From: a virus
Direction: 5' to 3' (one strand)
Length of the DNA: 37,354 nucleotides
Virus record (IMG/VR): IMGVR_UViG_3300034374_006337
Location: 1 to 37,354 of that record
Positions within the stretch are counted from its first letter, which is position 1, and each line of letters opens with the position of its first letter. Under the pieces are notes generated by a model, which had not been told where the DNA came from, made no database searches, and was given only the letters and a program-made list of their open reading frames with translations. A program made the translations under genes and the position numbers. This document shows positions 1 through 8,070 of the stretch, piece after piece.

Positions 1-660
1 CAACCTGAAGAAATTAATGTAGTAGATAAGTCTTTAAAATGTGATTTGACTTTGGGTAAAAAGAAAAATTATTTGTTTGATACTGGTGAGTTAGGATTTG
101 ATATGGAGACCAAGAAGGGTGGAAAGATTCATGGTCAATCCAGAAACTTCCAATACTCTAAAGAAAGAAATCTAGTACAAACTGATCTTACTCCAAAAGG
201 AAAAGATGCTGGAGCAAAACTTGGAAAAGTCTCTAGTGTTGCTTTAGATAAATTTCTTTCTAGTGTTGGATTAAGTCGTCCAACATCAGCAGCAAAGCAT
301 CCAAATATTCCTCCAGTGGGAAAATGGAATGATTCTGATAAGAAATATTGGATTGGATTATATAATAAATTGAAGAGTTATCCAATGGTAGATCTTGGTG
401 AAATTGCTGTATATGAAAATAATAAGAAGATTGCTGAAGGTATTGAAGCAGTCATAGACTATGCAATTCAATATGAAACCGATAAGGCAGACAGAAGTTC
501 TGGTGGTAGGTTTTCTTCTAAGTTGATTGCTTTGGAGTGGGCAAATATATGGATGCAAATTGATAAGAAGGGGAAAATGTCTGAGTGGTGTACTGCTCTC
601 TACTATGGAGCAAAGAAAGAATTTGGAGATTCTAACGGTCCTTTTCTCAAGATTTACTGA
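1..660 (+). CDS. conserved cyanophage protein, 5'-truncated by window edge
   Basis: The frame is open from the first base, so the start codon lies upstream and only the C-terminal part (about 219 residues) is visible. The first in-window ATG or TTG codons should not be taken as the start. The protein is basic in its first half. It ends in a hydrophobic, aromatic stretch with an SSGGRFSSK motif and a Trp/Tyr-rich tail (ALYYGAKKEFG). I see no signal peptide or membrane segment. I recognise it only as a type conserved in T4-like cyanophages and cannot assign a function. It is followed by 60 bp and then the ligase-like gene, on the same strand. Confidence 0.8.
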   Translation, partial: QPEEINVVDKSLKCDLTLGKKKNYLFDTGELGFDMETKKGGKIHGQSRNFQYSKERNLVQTDLTPKGKDAGAKLGKVSSVALDKFLSSVGLSRPTSAAKHPNIPPVGKWNDSDKKYWIGLYNKLKSYPMVDLGEIAVYENNKKIAEGIEAVIDYAIQYETDKADRSSGGRFSSKLIALEWANIWMQIDKKGKMSEWCTALYYGAKKEFGDSNGPFLKIY

Positions 661-671
661 CACTATATAAA

Positions 672-709
672 CTGTCCACTCTGCCCCCGACTCTGCCCCA
701 CTCTGCCCT
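672..709 (+). repeat. C-rich threefold repeat before the ligase-like gene
   Basis: The 60-bp gap holds three near-tandem copies of ACTCTGCCCY, strikingly C-rich in an AT-rich genome. A TATAAT at 709-714 abuts the repeat, but no -35 box stands 17 bp upstream. It may be a protein-binding site or a chance low-complexity tract. Confidence 0.4.
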
Positions 710-720
710 ATAATAAGATC

Positions 721-1941
721 ATGGCAAAAAACACTCACCTAGAACACCTAGAAGACGATATCCTGAACAATGGAGTAGAGGGTGGTAAGAATGCCATTAT
801 CTTTCTGAAAGAACTCGGAGAGATGCTTACCGAACCAACATCATCTATCCGAGTAACAACTAAGTGGGATGGTGCTCCTGCTGTAATTTGTGGTATAGAT
901 CCTGAGAATGGTGAGTTCTTTGTAGGAACTAAGTCTGTTTTTGCCAAGACTAATCCTAAAAAGATGTATAGTGTGGAGCAAGTTGACGAAAATTATTCTG
1001 GTCAACTTGCAGACAAACTAAAAGATTGTCTTAAGTATCTTCCTAAACTGGGAATCAAAGGTGTTCTTCAGGGTGATTTGCTATTTACAAACGACAAAAA
1101 GGTAGCATCTATTGGTGGAGAGAGAATGATTTCTTTCCAACCAAATACAATTGTCTATGCTGTTCCAGAAAAGTCTGAACTGGGAGAGCAAATTGCAAGA
1201 GCAAAACTCGGAATTGTATTCCACACCGAGTATAGTGGACCAACAACAGCAGAAATGAATGCAAGTTTTGGTGTAAATATTACAAACCTTAACAAAAGTT
1301 CTGATGTTTATGTAGCAACTGCTACTTTCTCGGATGCAAGTGGGGAGGCAGTTTTCACACAAGCAGAACTGCAAAAATATACTGCTGCTTTAAATAAGGC
1401 AGAAGGGTCGTTGAAGCAAGCATCAAAATTCCTAAATATTTTAGGAGAAACGGGGCAAGGAAAGTTTCTTCTGTCTACACTCTTTAAACAATTTTTCAAC
1501 ACATACATTCGGCAGGGTAAGAGTATCCCCAATGTAAACCGTGTCATACAAGAATTTTCAGGTTACTACAGGACTCTTCTGCAGAAAGAGATTGATTTGA
1601 AAAAGACAGTCACTGCAAAGAACAAGTATGTCAAAATCCAAGAAGACGGGCTCAAGTTTATTGAGTCAAATAAACGCGCTATTTACTTCACGATTGCATC
1701 GTATCTTAATTTACAGTCAGCTAAAAGTATCGTTATCAAGAAGTTGGAGAAGGTTAAAACGCTTGGAACATTCCTCCGCACGGATACTGGGTATAAAGTT
1801 ACTGCGCCAGAAGGGTTCGTTGCGATTAGGTCTGGTAAGGCACTCAAACTGGTTGATCGTCTTGAATTCTCCAGAGCAAACTTCACCGCAACAAAGGACT
1901 GGGACAAAACCCCTGCAGGGTACAAAGGCGTAGAGAAATAA
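721..1941 (+). CDS. ligase-type (KxDG) nucleotidyltransferase-like protein
   Basis: A 406-residue protein with the hallmark of covalent nucleotidyltransferases (ATP-dependent DNA/RNA ligases and capping enzymes): K48-W-D50-G51 in TTKWDGAPAV, where the Lys would carry AMP. Further motif-like segments follow: QGDLLF at 117-122 (motif III-like) and GIVFHTEYSG at 164-173 (motif IIIa/IV-like). The C-terminal half is helical and lacks a recognisable OB-fold signature. T4-like cyanophages carry this gene as a conserved protein of uncertain function. Nucleic-acid ligation or nucleotidyl transfer is inferred from the motif, not known. The ATG is preceded by ATAAGATC, with no strong Shine-Dalgarno. The next gene, 23 bp downstream, is another nucleotidyltransferase-fold protein. 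Confidence 0.8.
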   Translation: MAKNTHLEHLEDDILNNGVEGGKNAIIFLKELGEMLTEPTSSIRVTTKWDGAPAVICGIDPENGEFFVGTKSVFAKTNPKKMYSVEQVDENYSGQLADKLKDCLKYLPKLGIKGVLQGDLLFTNDKKVASIGGERMISFQPNTIVYAVPEKSELGEQIARAKLGIVFHTEYSGPTTAEMNASFGVNITNLNKSSDVYVATATFSDASGEAVFTQAELQKYTAALNKAEGSLKQASKFLNILGETGQGKFLLSTLFKQFFNTYIRQGKSIPNVNRVIQEFSGYYRTLLQKEIDLKKTVTAKNKYVKIQEDGLKFIESNKRAIYFTIASYLNLQSAKSIVIKKLEKVKTLGTFLRTDTGYKVTAPEGFVAIRSGKALKLVDRLEFSRANFTATKDWDKTPAGYKGVEK

Positions 1942-1964
1942 ATAATATATTATAAGTGCAAATA

Positions 1965-3227
1965 ATGAAAGGATTCAGTCAGTTTTTCTCGGAAGCAACA
2001 GAGTCGCAAGCAGTCATGCAAGCGAAGAGACTTGGTTTGACGACTGATGGTCATGGTGGATGGTATGATAAGGATGGAGAGTTTGTTGCAAAGACCGAGA
2101 AAGGAAGGCTGAAATTTTATAATCAAAATCAAAGACTGGGTAAGCAAGATCCTCCACAACAGAGGACTGCTAATAATCAACAACCTGTTGCTACTCAAAC
2201 AAAATCACAACCAGCACAGCAACAGGTTCAACCTCGGGGTGAGTTTGGAGAATTTGCTAATGGCACTCCACGAAGAATGCCTGCTCCTACCAATGCAGAT
2301 GGTTCAGAAAAAGAAGATCGCGGAGAAGTCACCTTAACATTTGGTAGATTTAATGTCCCTACAACTGGACATGAAAAACTTTTCCAACAGGCAAAGAAGG
2401 CAGCAGGAAAGGGGGACTTAAGAATCTATCCTTCTCGTTCAGTAGATCCTAAAAAGAATCCTTTAGATCCTGACGAAAAGATTGAAGTAATGCAAACAAT
2501 GTTTCCTGATTATTCTAATAATATTGTTAATGATCCAAATGTTAAAACTGTTTATGATGCTCTAAAGCAAGCATATCAAGACGGATATACTAAAGTTCGT
2601 ATCGTTGTTGGTGCAGATAGAGTCAAAGAGTTTTCAAAAACAGATTCTTATAATGGAAAAATATTTGATTTTTCAGATATGGAGACTGTTTCTGCTGGAG
2701 ATAGAGACCCTGATGCAGAAGGTATAGAAGGAATGTCTGCATCTAAAATGCGTAAGGCTGCAGTAGAAAATGATTTCAAAACATTTCGCACAGGTGTTCC
2801 AAAGCATGTAGATGATAAGACTGCTAAGATGATTATGGCAACAGTTCGTAAAAGAATGAAAGTTGAAGAAGGATGGAACTTATGGGAGATTGCTCCTAAG
2901 TTGGATTTGAATAATCTTCGCGAAAACTATTTTAAGAAAAACTTGTTTGGTATTGGTGAGTTAGTTGAAAATTTAAACACTGGTCTCGTCGGTAGAGTGA
3001 TTCGTCGTGGTGCAAATTATCTGATCTGTGTAACTGAAGATGACATCATGTTCAAGTCTTGGATTAAGGATGTGTCCGAAGCAGTTGTAAACAATAGTGC
3101 TCCATCGGGAGTGACTGCTGATAAGAGAGAAGTTGGAACTGATGAACATAGAGAATATGTAATGAATCTTATGGGTGTTAAGGAAATTAAGAATTTCATA
3201 AATAAGTATAGAAATAAGACAAAGTAG
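1965..3227 (+). CDS. HxGH-type nucleotidyltransferase superfamily protein
   Basis: About 420 residues. An in-frame GTG exists at 1956, but the ATG at 1965 (MKGFSQFFSEA) matches the typical start of cyanophage proteins. The first ~115 residues are Gln/Pro-rich and low complexity. From residue ~124 there is a cytidylyltransferase/adenylyltransferase Rossmann domain: GRFNVPTTGH (127-136, the HxGH-type motif with TTGH) and MSASKMR (257-263, the ISSTxxR counterpart). These are the two nucleotide-binding signatures of NMNAT/PPAT-like enzymes. The C-terminal ~110 residues form a separate region with no known match. The true substrate is unclear: the family includes NAD, CoA and CDP-alcohol enzymes. 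It follows the KxDG protein and precedes the large charged protein. Confidence 0.8.
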   Translation: MKGFSQFFSEATESQAVMQAKRLGLTTDGHGGWYDKDGEFVAKTEKGRLKFYNQNQRLGKQDPPQQRTANNQQPVATQTKSQPAQQQVQPRGEFGEFANGTPRRMPAPTNADGSEKEDRGEVTLTFGRFNVPTTGHEKLFQQAKKAAGKGDLRIYPSRSVDPKKNPLDPDEKIEVMQTMFPDYSNNIVNDPNVKTVYDALKQAYQDGYTKVRIVVGADRVKEFSKTDSYNGKIFDFSDMETVSAGDRDPDAEGIEGMSASKMRKAAVENDFKTFRTGVPKHVDDKTAKMIMATVRKRMKVEEGWNLWEIAPKLDLNNLRENYFKKNLFGIGELVENLNTGLVGRVIRRGANYLICVTEDDIMFKSWIKDVSEAVVNNSAPSGVTADKREVGTDEHREYVMNLMGVKEIKNFINKYRNKTK

Positions 3228-3234
3228 TTGAAAA

Positions 3235-5175
3235 ATGTCAAACAACATTTTAAATGATATCTCTTCTGTTTATGTTGCCGAGGTTCTTGAACCTAAACTT
3301 AAAGCAGGTGGTGAAGGTAAAAAGGTACAGAAGGGAGGGACATCCGAGGAAGACTCTGCTAAGAGAGTTAGTCAGGCAGTCTACGATATTAGATATAAAG
3401 CAAAGAAATCTGGTGTTGATGTAAAGCAGGCATTCTCCAAATACAGTGGAAAGAGTGGAATGTCTGGTGAAGAGATAAAAGCAGTCAGAGAAAAACTTGG
3501 GATTAGTGAAGAACTAGAACGAGTTGATGAAGAAGAAGAAAAGTATAAAGTTCGTGTAAGGGATAAGGAAACTGGAAAGACTTATGTAAGAAGTGCAAGC
3601 AGAGAAAAGATTGCTAGTTTACGTTCTAACCCAACTATTTCTTCTGTTGAGATGACCGGAGAGGGTAAAGTAAAGGATGATGATAAAAAGAAGAAAGGAA
3701 AATTAGATCCAGTAGGTCAGGAAGATAAAGATATTGATAATGATGGTGATGTAGATAAGACTGATAAGTATCTTCACAAGCGTCGTAAGGCAATTGGTTC
3801 TGCAATTGCTTCACGTAAAGAAGAAGTTGAAGTTCCCGATAAGGATCTGAAAAAAATGTCAGCAAAGGCAACAAAGAGAGTTGACTCTGATGTTGATGGT
3901 GATGTTGATGATGATGATGCAAAAGAAAAAGGATTTGGTGAATACTTACCATCTGCAGATGGTAAGAAAAAAATTAAAACAAAAGTAAAGATTGAGGGAT
4001 TTTATTCATGGAGAGATTCTCTTAGTGAAGTTGCAGATGAAATGGATAAGAAAGTCAAAGAAAAGAAAGTTAAAAACAAAATTAAAATTCATCCAAACTC
4101 AGGAATGAATGAGTCCATTCAAAATCTGGGTGGAGAACTTCTTGAGATGGAAGAATTCTCTGGAGTCTTTGATGATGTTCTTGACGTTGATTTCTACCAC
4201 ATCAGTGACGAACTGATTGAAAGTGTTGTTGTAGAATTTTACGAAGAGATTCTTGCTGAGGGTTATGACCTTCTGGAAGTAAGAAAGGCAATCATTGAGT
4301 TAATTGATATTGAGATGTCTATTCTTGATGAAGCAAAAGTTACGGTTGGTCATGATAGTAATGAGGTTAAGAGAAGCAAAATGGATAGAGTGAAGTCCTT
4401 TATGAAGAAAGCCTACAAGAAAGGAAAGGAAGCATACAATAGTAAGGAAGGAAAGAGAGTTAGAAAGGGTGTAAAGAAAGGTCTTTACAGAGTTGCTAAG
4501 AGAGTTTCCAATCTTGCTGATAAAGCAGCAGAAAGACTGACTGATGTTAGTGAAGGAAACGAAGAATCGGAAAAGAAGCAGTCGATTGCTGCAAGAGAAA
4601 AAATGATGAAGAAGCAACAAATGCTTGATCGTCAGAGACTCCAAATGCAAAAAGCAGGTAAACTTCCTGCTGGTCATGCATACGAAGAAGTTGAATCTGA
4701 GGATGAGGTGATTGAGGAGAAGGCAGTCAGTAAGGCACAGCAACGTTTCATGGGTATGGTTCATGCTGTTAAGAAGGGTGATATGTCTGCACCTTCATCA
4801 GAGGTTGCAAAAGCAGTATCCTCAATGAAGAATAAGGATGCTAAAGATTTTGCATCCACCAAGCATAAAGGTCTTCCAGATAAAAAGGAAGTTGATGAAG
4901 CAACTCGTTACGCACAAGAAACTGGTAAAAGTTTTAAGAGTGGTAAGGAAAGAGTTCCAGGCGGAAGCATGAAGAATAACAAGGCATTCCAAAATGTAAG
5001 TAAAACCTTGCGTAGTATGCAAGGTCGTCCAGAAGGACAAAAAGAAAAGGTAAAAGGTAAAAAACCACCTGCTGCTGGTGAATTGGGTGGACCTAAGTCG
5101 CCTGCTCAAAAAGTTGACATAAGACGTTCTGCTGCTAAAAGAGCAAAAGAACAACTAACTTCAAGATTTGATTGA
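3235..5175 (+). CDS. large charged cyanophage protein with Asp-rich calcium-loop-like repeats
   Basis: A 646-residue protein very rich in Lys, Glu and Asp. DKDIDNDGDVDKTDKYL (164-180) resembles EF-hand/dockerin calcium loops (DxDNDG), and a second Asp cluster DSDVDGDVDDDD lies at 217-228. The middle (about 290-360) is acidic and helical. From about 380 onwards it is strongly basic and probably coiled, and the tail is rich in Lys/Gly. It has no signal peptide or membrane span. I know it only as a conserved T4-like cyanophage protein. A virion or scaffold-like role is conceivable from the composition but unproven. It starts 7 bp after the preceding gene. Confidence 0.75.
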   Translation: MSNNILNDISSVYVAEVLEPKLKAGGEGKKVQKGGTSEEDSAKRVSQAVYDIRYKAKKSGVDVKQAFSKYSGKSGMSGEEIKAVREKLGISEELERVDEEEEKYKVRVRDKETGKTYVRSASREKIASLRSNPTISSVEMTGEGKVKDDDKKKKGKLDPVGQEDKDIDNDGDVDKTDKYLHKRRKAIGSAIASRKEEVEVPDKDLKKMSAKATKRVDSDVDGDVDDDDAKEKGFGEYLPSADGKKKIKTKVKIEGFYSWRDSLSEVADEMDKKVKEKKVKNKIKIHPNSGMNESIQNLGGELLEMEEFSGVFDDVLDVDFYHISDELIESVVVEFYEEILAEGYDLLEVRKAIIELIDIEMSILDEAKVTVGHDSNEVKRSKMDRVKSFMKKAYKKGKEAYNSKEGKRVRKGVKKGLYRVAKRVSNLADKAAERLTDVSEGNEESEKKQSIAAREKMMKKQQMLDRQRLQMQKAGKLPAGHAYEEVESEDEVIEEKAVSKAQQRFMGMVHAVKKGDMSAPSSEVAKAVSSMKNKDAKDFASTKHKGLPDKKEVDEATRYAQETGKSFKSGKERVPGGSMKNNKAFQNVSKTLRSMQGRPEGQKEKVKGKKPPAAGELGGPKSPAQKVDIRRSAAKRAKEQLTSRFD

Positions 5176-5214
5176 ATAAATCATATATAAAATATAACCA
5201 TATTGAGGTTTATC

Positions 5215-5418
5215 ATGTTAGCATTTCTACTTCCACTTGCATCAAAGGTAATTTCCGATGCTGTATCAAAGATTCCAGAAAATGAAGAACTCGGTGAGAA
5301 ACTCATTGAGATCTGTCTTGTTATTCTTTCTAAAGCGGTTAAGTTGACCAAGACTGATATGGATGATCAACTCTTAGAAGTTGTCTCCAAAGCAATCAGA
5401 TCTAGAGAAACTGTTTGA
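5215..5418 (+). CDS. small conserved cyanophage protein
   Basis: 67 residues. The ATG at 5215 is preferred over an upstream in-frame start at 5203 because TTGAGG sits 6 bp before it. A hydrophobic N-terminus (LAFLLPLASKV) is followed by amphipathic helices with PENEELGEKL. The hydrophobic stretch is too short and mixed to call a membrane helix with confidence. Small proteins of this kind are conserved in T4-like cyanophages. Function unknown. Confidence 0.7.
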   Translation: MLAFLLPLASKVISDAVSKIPENEELGEKLIEICLVILSKAVKLTKTDMDDQLLEVVSKAIRSRETV

Positions 5419-5448
5419 TTACTTAAAAATTTGTAGGTCTCCTATTTT

Positions 5449-5456
5449 TATAAATA
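5449..5456 (+). promoter_or_regulatory. T4-type late promoter TATAAATA
   Basis: An exact match to the T4 gp55-dependent late -10 element, with the ATG of the putative structural gene 32 bp downstream (5488). The spacing matches other TATAAATA sites in the window. Confidence 0.75.
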
Positions 5457-5487
5457 TTCTTAGCAATAAAATTAGGGACAGAAAAAA

Positions 5488-6021
5488 ATGGCACTTTGGG
5501 GAAATGACGACAATGTGGGGTCAACTGGTACAGTTGGACTTAATTATTCCACGAGAGTCGTGACGGGGACAGGAACCTCATTTGGTATTGCCGGTGGTTG
5601 TGCAGAGGGTGATGTAATTCGTTTTGGTATTCGTGGTGGAGTTTATTTTGGCGATGCTGTAATTGCAAGTATTGCTAATTCAGAATCACTCACCATTGCT
5701 TCTACCATGGGTCTGAGTGGTGCTGCCATTGCTGCAACCGATTTCACCGTATCACAACTTCCTAAGTCAAGTGTATTTGACTCAAAATATAGTGAGGCAT
5801 CTTACGGAACTGAAGATAGTCTTGTATATGGTATTAGTGAAGGAAGAACTGCTGCTTATGGATCGACCACATCTTCATATCGTTTAGATGGTGAAGGTTG
5901 GGTCGGCGTCACCACCTATGTTGATACTCATGGTAACCTGAGAGTTAAGAAGGAGATTCTTGTTGCGATGTCCGGCATCTCAACTGGCGATGGCAGCATC
6001 AATTATCCAACAGATGTTTGA
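5488..6021 (+). CDS. putative virion structural protein
   Basis: 177 residues, rich in Gly, Ser, Thr and Ala with alternating beta-type patterning and few charges. This composition is typical of phage capsid-decoration or tail proteins. The N-terminus MALWGNDDN and the strongly conserved-looking C-terminal part (GWVGVTTYVDTHGNLRVKKE) resemble proteins conserved among T4-like cyanophages. It has its own exact late promoter and an AGGGA ribosome-binding site upstream, consistent with a late virion gene. The structural role is inferred from composition and promoter class. Confidence 0.65.
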   Translation: MALWGNDDNVGSTGTVGLNYSTRVVTGTGTSFGIAGGCAEGDVIRFGIRGGVYFGDAVIASIANSESLTIASTMGLSGAAIAATDFTVSQLPKSSVFDSKYSEASYGTEDSLVYGISEGRTAAYGSTTSSYRLDGEGWVGVTTYVDTHGNLRVKKEILVAMSGISTGDGSINYPTDV

Positions 6022-6048
6022 TGATTCGAAATAATATTGATTGATGTA

Positions 6049-6435
6049 ATGAATTTTAACGTACTTAATGATAAAAACTTTTTATTATTTGCAATTCAAA
6101 ACTACGATAATCCACAGGCTGTATCGAAGGATGATTTTGATAAAGATTTAAATCACTTTAAGTACGTTAAGCGACACCTTAAAAAATATAAAAAGACTGG
6201 TGAATTAAAGACTCATCTTCTTTTGAATCACTTTATTATGATATACAATGTTTTTGGTGAGGCAGCAACGCCAATGCTTTTTTATAAGATTGAACCAGAA
6301 CTTTGGTCTTCATTGAAATCGTTTATAATATTTTTAAATAGATTGCCGGAATATCCTAAAACGGATATTCATGATATACAAGTTGATCTTGATTGTTTAA
6401 AGGAACTTCAAAAAATCTATCATGGAAAAGGATAA
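6049..6435 (+). CDS. conserved cyanophage protein
   Basis: 128 residues from the ATG at 6049. A TTG start at 6037 is possible but less likely. A helical, hydrophobic-aromatic protein with MNFNVLNDKNFLLFA at its start and a central HFKYVKRHLKKYKKTGELK basic helix. The central segment LLLNHFIMIYNVFG is hydrophobic but flanked by charges and not a clear membrane helix. The 3' end overlaps the next gene by 14 bp. Function unknown. Confidence 0.7.
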   Translation: MNFNVLNDKNFLLFAIQNYDNPQAVSKDDFDKDLNHFKYVKRHLKKYKKTGELKTHLLLNHFIMIYNVFGEAATPMLFYKIEPELWSSLKSFIIFLNRLPEYPKTDIHDIQVDLDCLKELQKIYHGKG

Positions 6436-6697
6436 AATCGATAAAATTATTGATGCATTTCGAAATGCGATGTATCATGAGTTTTCCGTATCAGAAGAAG
6501 TTCCAACGAATGCAGCATCCTCGGGGCAAATTGCTGGTCTTCCCCCAGATCAACCCCCCGTTAAAATTGATGGAAGAAGAAAATACGTCAGAAAATATCT
6601 GGATAAACTTACAAAGAAGAGAAAGAAAAGGGAAGAAAAAAAATCAATGCGTAAATTGATGGACTTTAACCCTTATTTCGGAAATGGAAACCAATAA
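6422..6697 (+). CDS. small conserved cyanophage protein, basic C-terminus
   Basis: 91 residues. An acidic, helical N-terminus leads to a Pro-rich segment (SGQIAGLPPDQPPV) and then a run of Lys/Arg (KKRKKREEKKS). It overlaps both neighbours (14 bp at each end), implying translational coupling. Function unknown. The basic tail could bind nucleic acid, but this is only a composition argument. Confidence 0.7.
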   Translation: MEKDKIDKIIDAFRNAMYHEFSVSEEVPTNAASSGQIAGLPPDQPPVKIDGRRKYVRKYLDKLTKKRKKREEKKSMRKLMDFNPYFGNGNQ

Positions 6698-7094
6698 CGA
6701 AGTAAAAATTGCTCTACTGGAACAAAAAGTAACAGATTTTTCTGTGGTTGTGGAGAAGATAGATACTGCCATAGAAAAGTTAAGTGAGGTAAATAATAAT
6801 GTTAGTAGGATGCTTGCCGTCCATGAAGAAAGAATCACGAAACAAGAAGACTCGGACGCTGTATTATTTGATAAAATTGACAAACTCCGTGATAAAATGG
6901 ACGGCGATCACAACCTCGTCACTTCAAGACTACAATCACTTGAACGAAAAATGTGGACTGCACTCGCAACACTTGGATTGATTGTAGTTACAACAAATCC
7001 AAATGCTATAAAAGTCTTAAAACCCTTGATGTCTTCGGGTTCTAGTGCTATAGTAACGCCAGTGGCATCTCTTTTTAATGGATCAAGTCGATAG
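6684..7094 (+). CDS. coiled-coil protein with C-terminal membrane helix (XhlA-like layout)
   Basis: 136 residues. Residues ~5-90 form a continuous heptad-patterned coiled coil. A hydrophobic segment (WTALATLGLIVVTT, about 91-104) could span the membrane, followed by a short hydrophobic tail. Coiled coil plus C-terminal helix is the layout of hemolysin XhlA-type phage lysis accessories, so a lysis-associated role is possible. I see no diagnostic motif. It overlaps the primase start by 17 bp. Confidence 0.65.
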   Translation: METNNEVKIALLEQKVTDFSVVVEKIDTAIEKLSEVNNNVSRMLAVHEERITKQEDSDAVLFDKIDKLRDKMDGDHNLVTSRLQSLERKMWTALATLGLIVVTTNPNAIKVLKPLMSSGSSAIVTPVASLFNGSSR

Positions 7095-8070
7095 TAAATA
7101 TATCGGTCTAGTATCGTCTCGACTACAGAAATTTAAAAGAGTAAAGTCTAATCTATATAACTTTCGTTGTCCAATTTGTGGAGATTCCCAAAGGAATAAG
7201 AACAAAGCAAGAGGATATTTTTACGTTGTAAAGAATAATACAAATTTTAAATGTCACAATTGTGGAGCATCTCTGTCCTTTAACAACTTTATAAAGAAAG
7301 TTGATGTGGAGTTGTATAAGCAATACACATTAGAAAAATTTAAAGCGGGATTTAGTGGAAAAGGTTTTACTGCAGATTCTCCAACAGTCATTTCAGAAAT
7401 CGTAGAGTCATCAAAACCAAGATTCGTAAAAGATCCTATCAAGAGTTCACTACCAAAAGCAAGTGAAGTCAGAAGAGCAAAAGAATATTTGGAGAGGAGA
7501 AATATTGATCCCACCAAGTTCTATTATGCTGAGAGGTTTAAAGAATTTACAAACTCTATAAAGCAAACATTTGATGATGTGAAATATGATGAAGATAGGA
7601 TTATCATTCCTCTGTATAAAGACAAAAGGTTGATTGGATTTCAGGGAAGATCTATTGATTACTCTCCCACTAAATACATAACCGTGATGCTTAAAGAAAA
7701 TGAACCGAAAATCTATGGTCTAGATAATATCAATAAAGAATCTAACGTTTACATTACAGAAGGACCATTCGATAGTACCTTCATTGATAACTCAATTGCC
7801 ATGTGTGGTGCTGATGTCGATGTTAATGAATGGAATATTGAAAATCCTGTTTATGTCTATGATAACGAACCAAGAAATAAAGAGATTGTAAATCGTATAT
7901 CAAAAGTTATCGACAAGGGATACAAGGTGGTTATCTGGCCTACATCAATCATGGAAAAGGACATCAATGATATGGTTCTGTCTGGACTGGATGTTCAGAG
8001 TGTAGTAGAATCAAATGTATACAGTAGTCTTCAGGCAAAAATTAAATTCAATTATTGGAAAAAGATATGA
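7078..8070 (+). CDS. 61: T4 gp61-like DNA primase
   Basis: 330 residues. An N-terminal zinc-binding motif C31-x2-C34 and C59-x2-C62 (CPIC and CHNC) is followed by a TOPRIM-type catalytic region with YITEGPFDSTF (Glu of the primase motif) and a later VYDNEPRNKE (acidic metal-binding pair). This is the arrangement of T4 gp61, which synthesises RNA primers for lagging-strand replication with the gp41 helicase. The length agrees with T4 gp61. The gene starts inside the previous gene and its stop overlaps the nrdA start (ATGA), so primase and reductase are translationally linked. Confidence 0.93.
   Translation: MDQVDSKYIGLVSSRLQKFKRVKSNLYNFRCPICGDSQRNKNKARGYFYVVKNNTNFKCHNCGASLSFNNFIKKVDVELYKQYTLEKFKAGFSGKGFTADSPTVISEIVESSKPRFVKDPIKSSLPKASEVRRAKEYLERRNIDPTKFYYAERFKEFTNSIKQTFDDVKYDEDRIIIPLYKDKRLIGFQGRSIDYSPTKYITVMLKENEPKIYGLDNINKESNVYITEGPFDSTFIDNSIAMCGADVDVNEWNIENPVYVYDNEPRNKEIVNRISKVIDKGYKVVIWPTSIMEKDINDMVLSGLDVQSVVESNVYSSLQAKIKFNYWKKI

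Noticed and set aside
4300-4764. Long open frame on the minus strand inside the large charged gene
   Set aside because: Composed of Leu/Ser/Phe/Cys-rich low-complexity sequence typical of the antisense of Lys/Glu-rich genes, with no ribosome-binding site and full overlap with a real gene.
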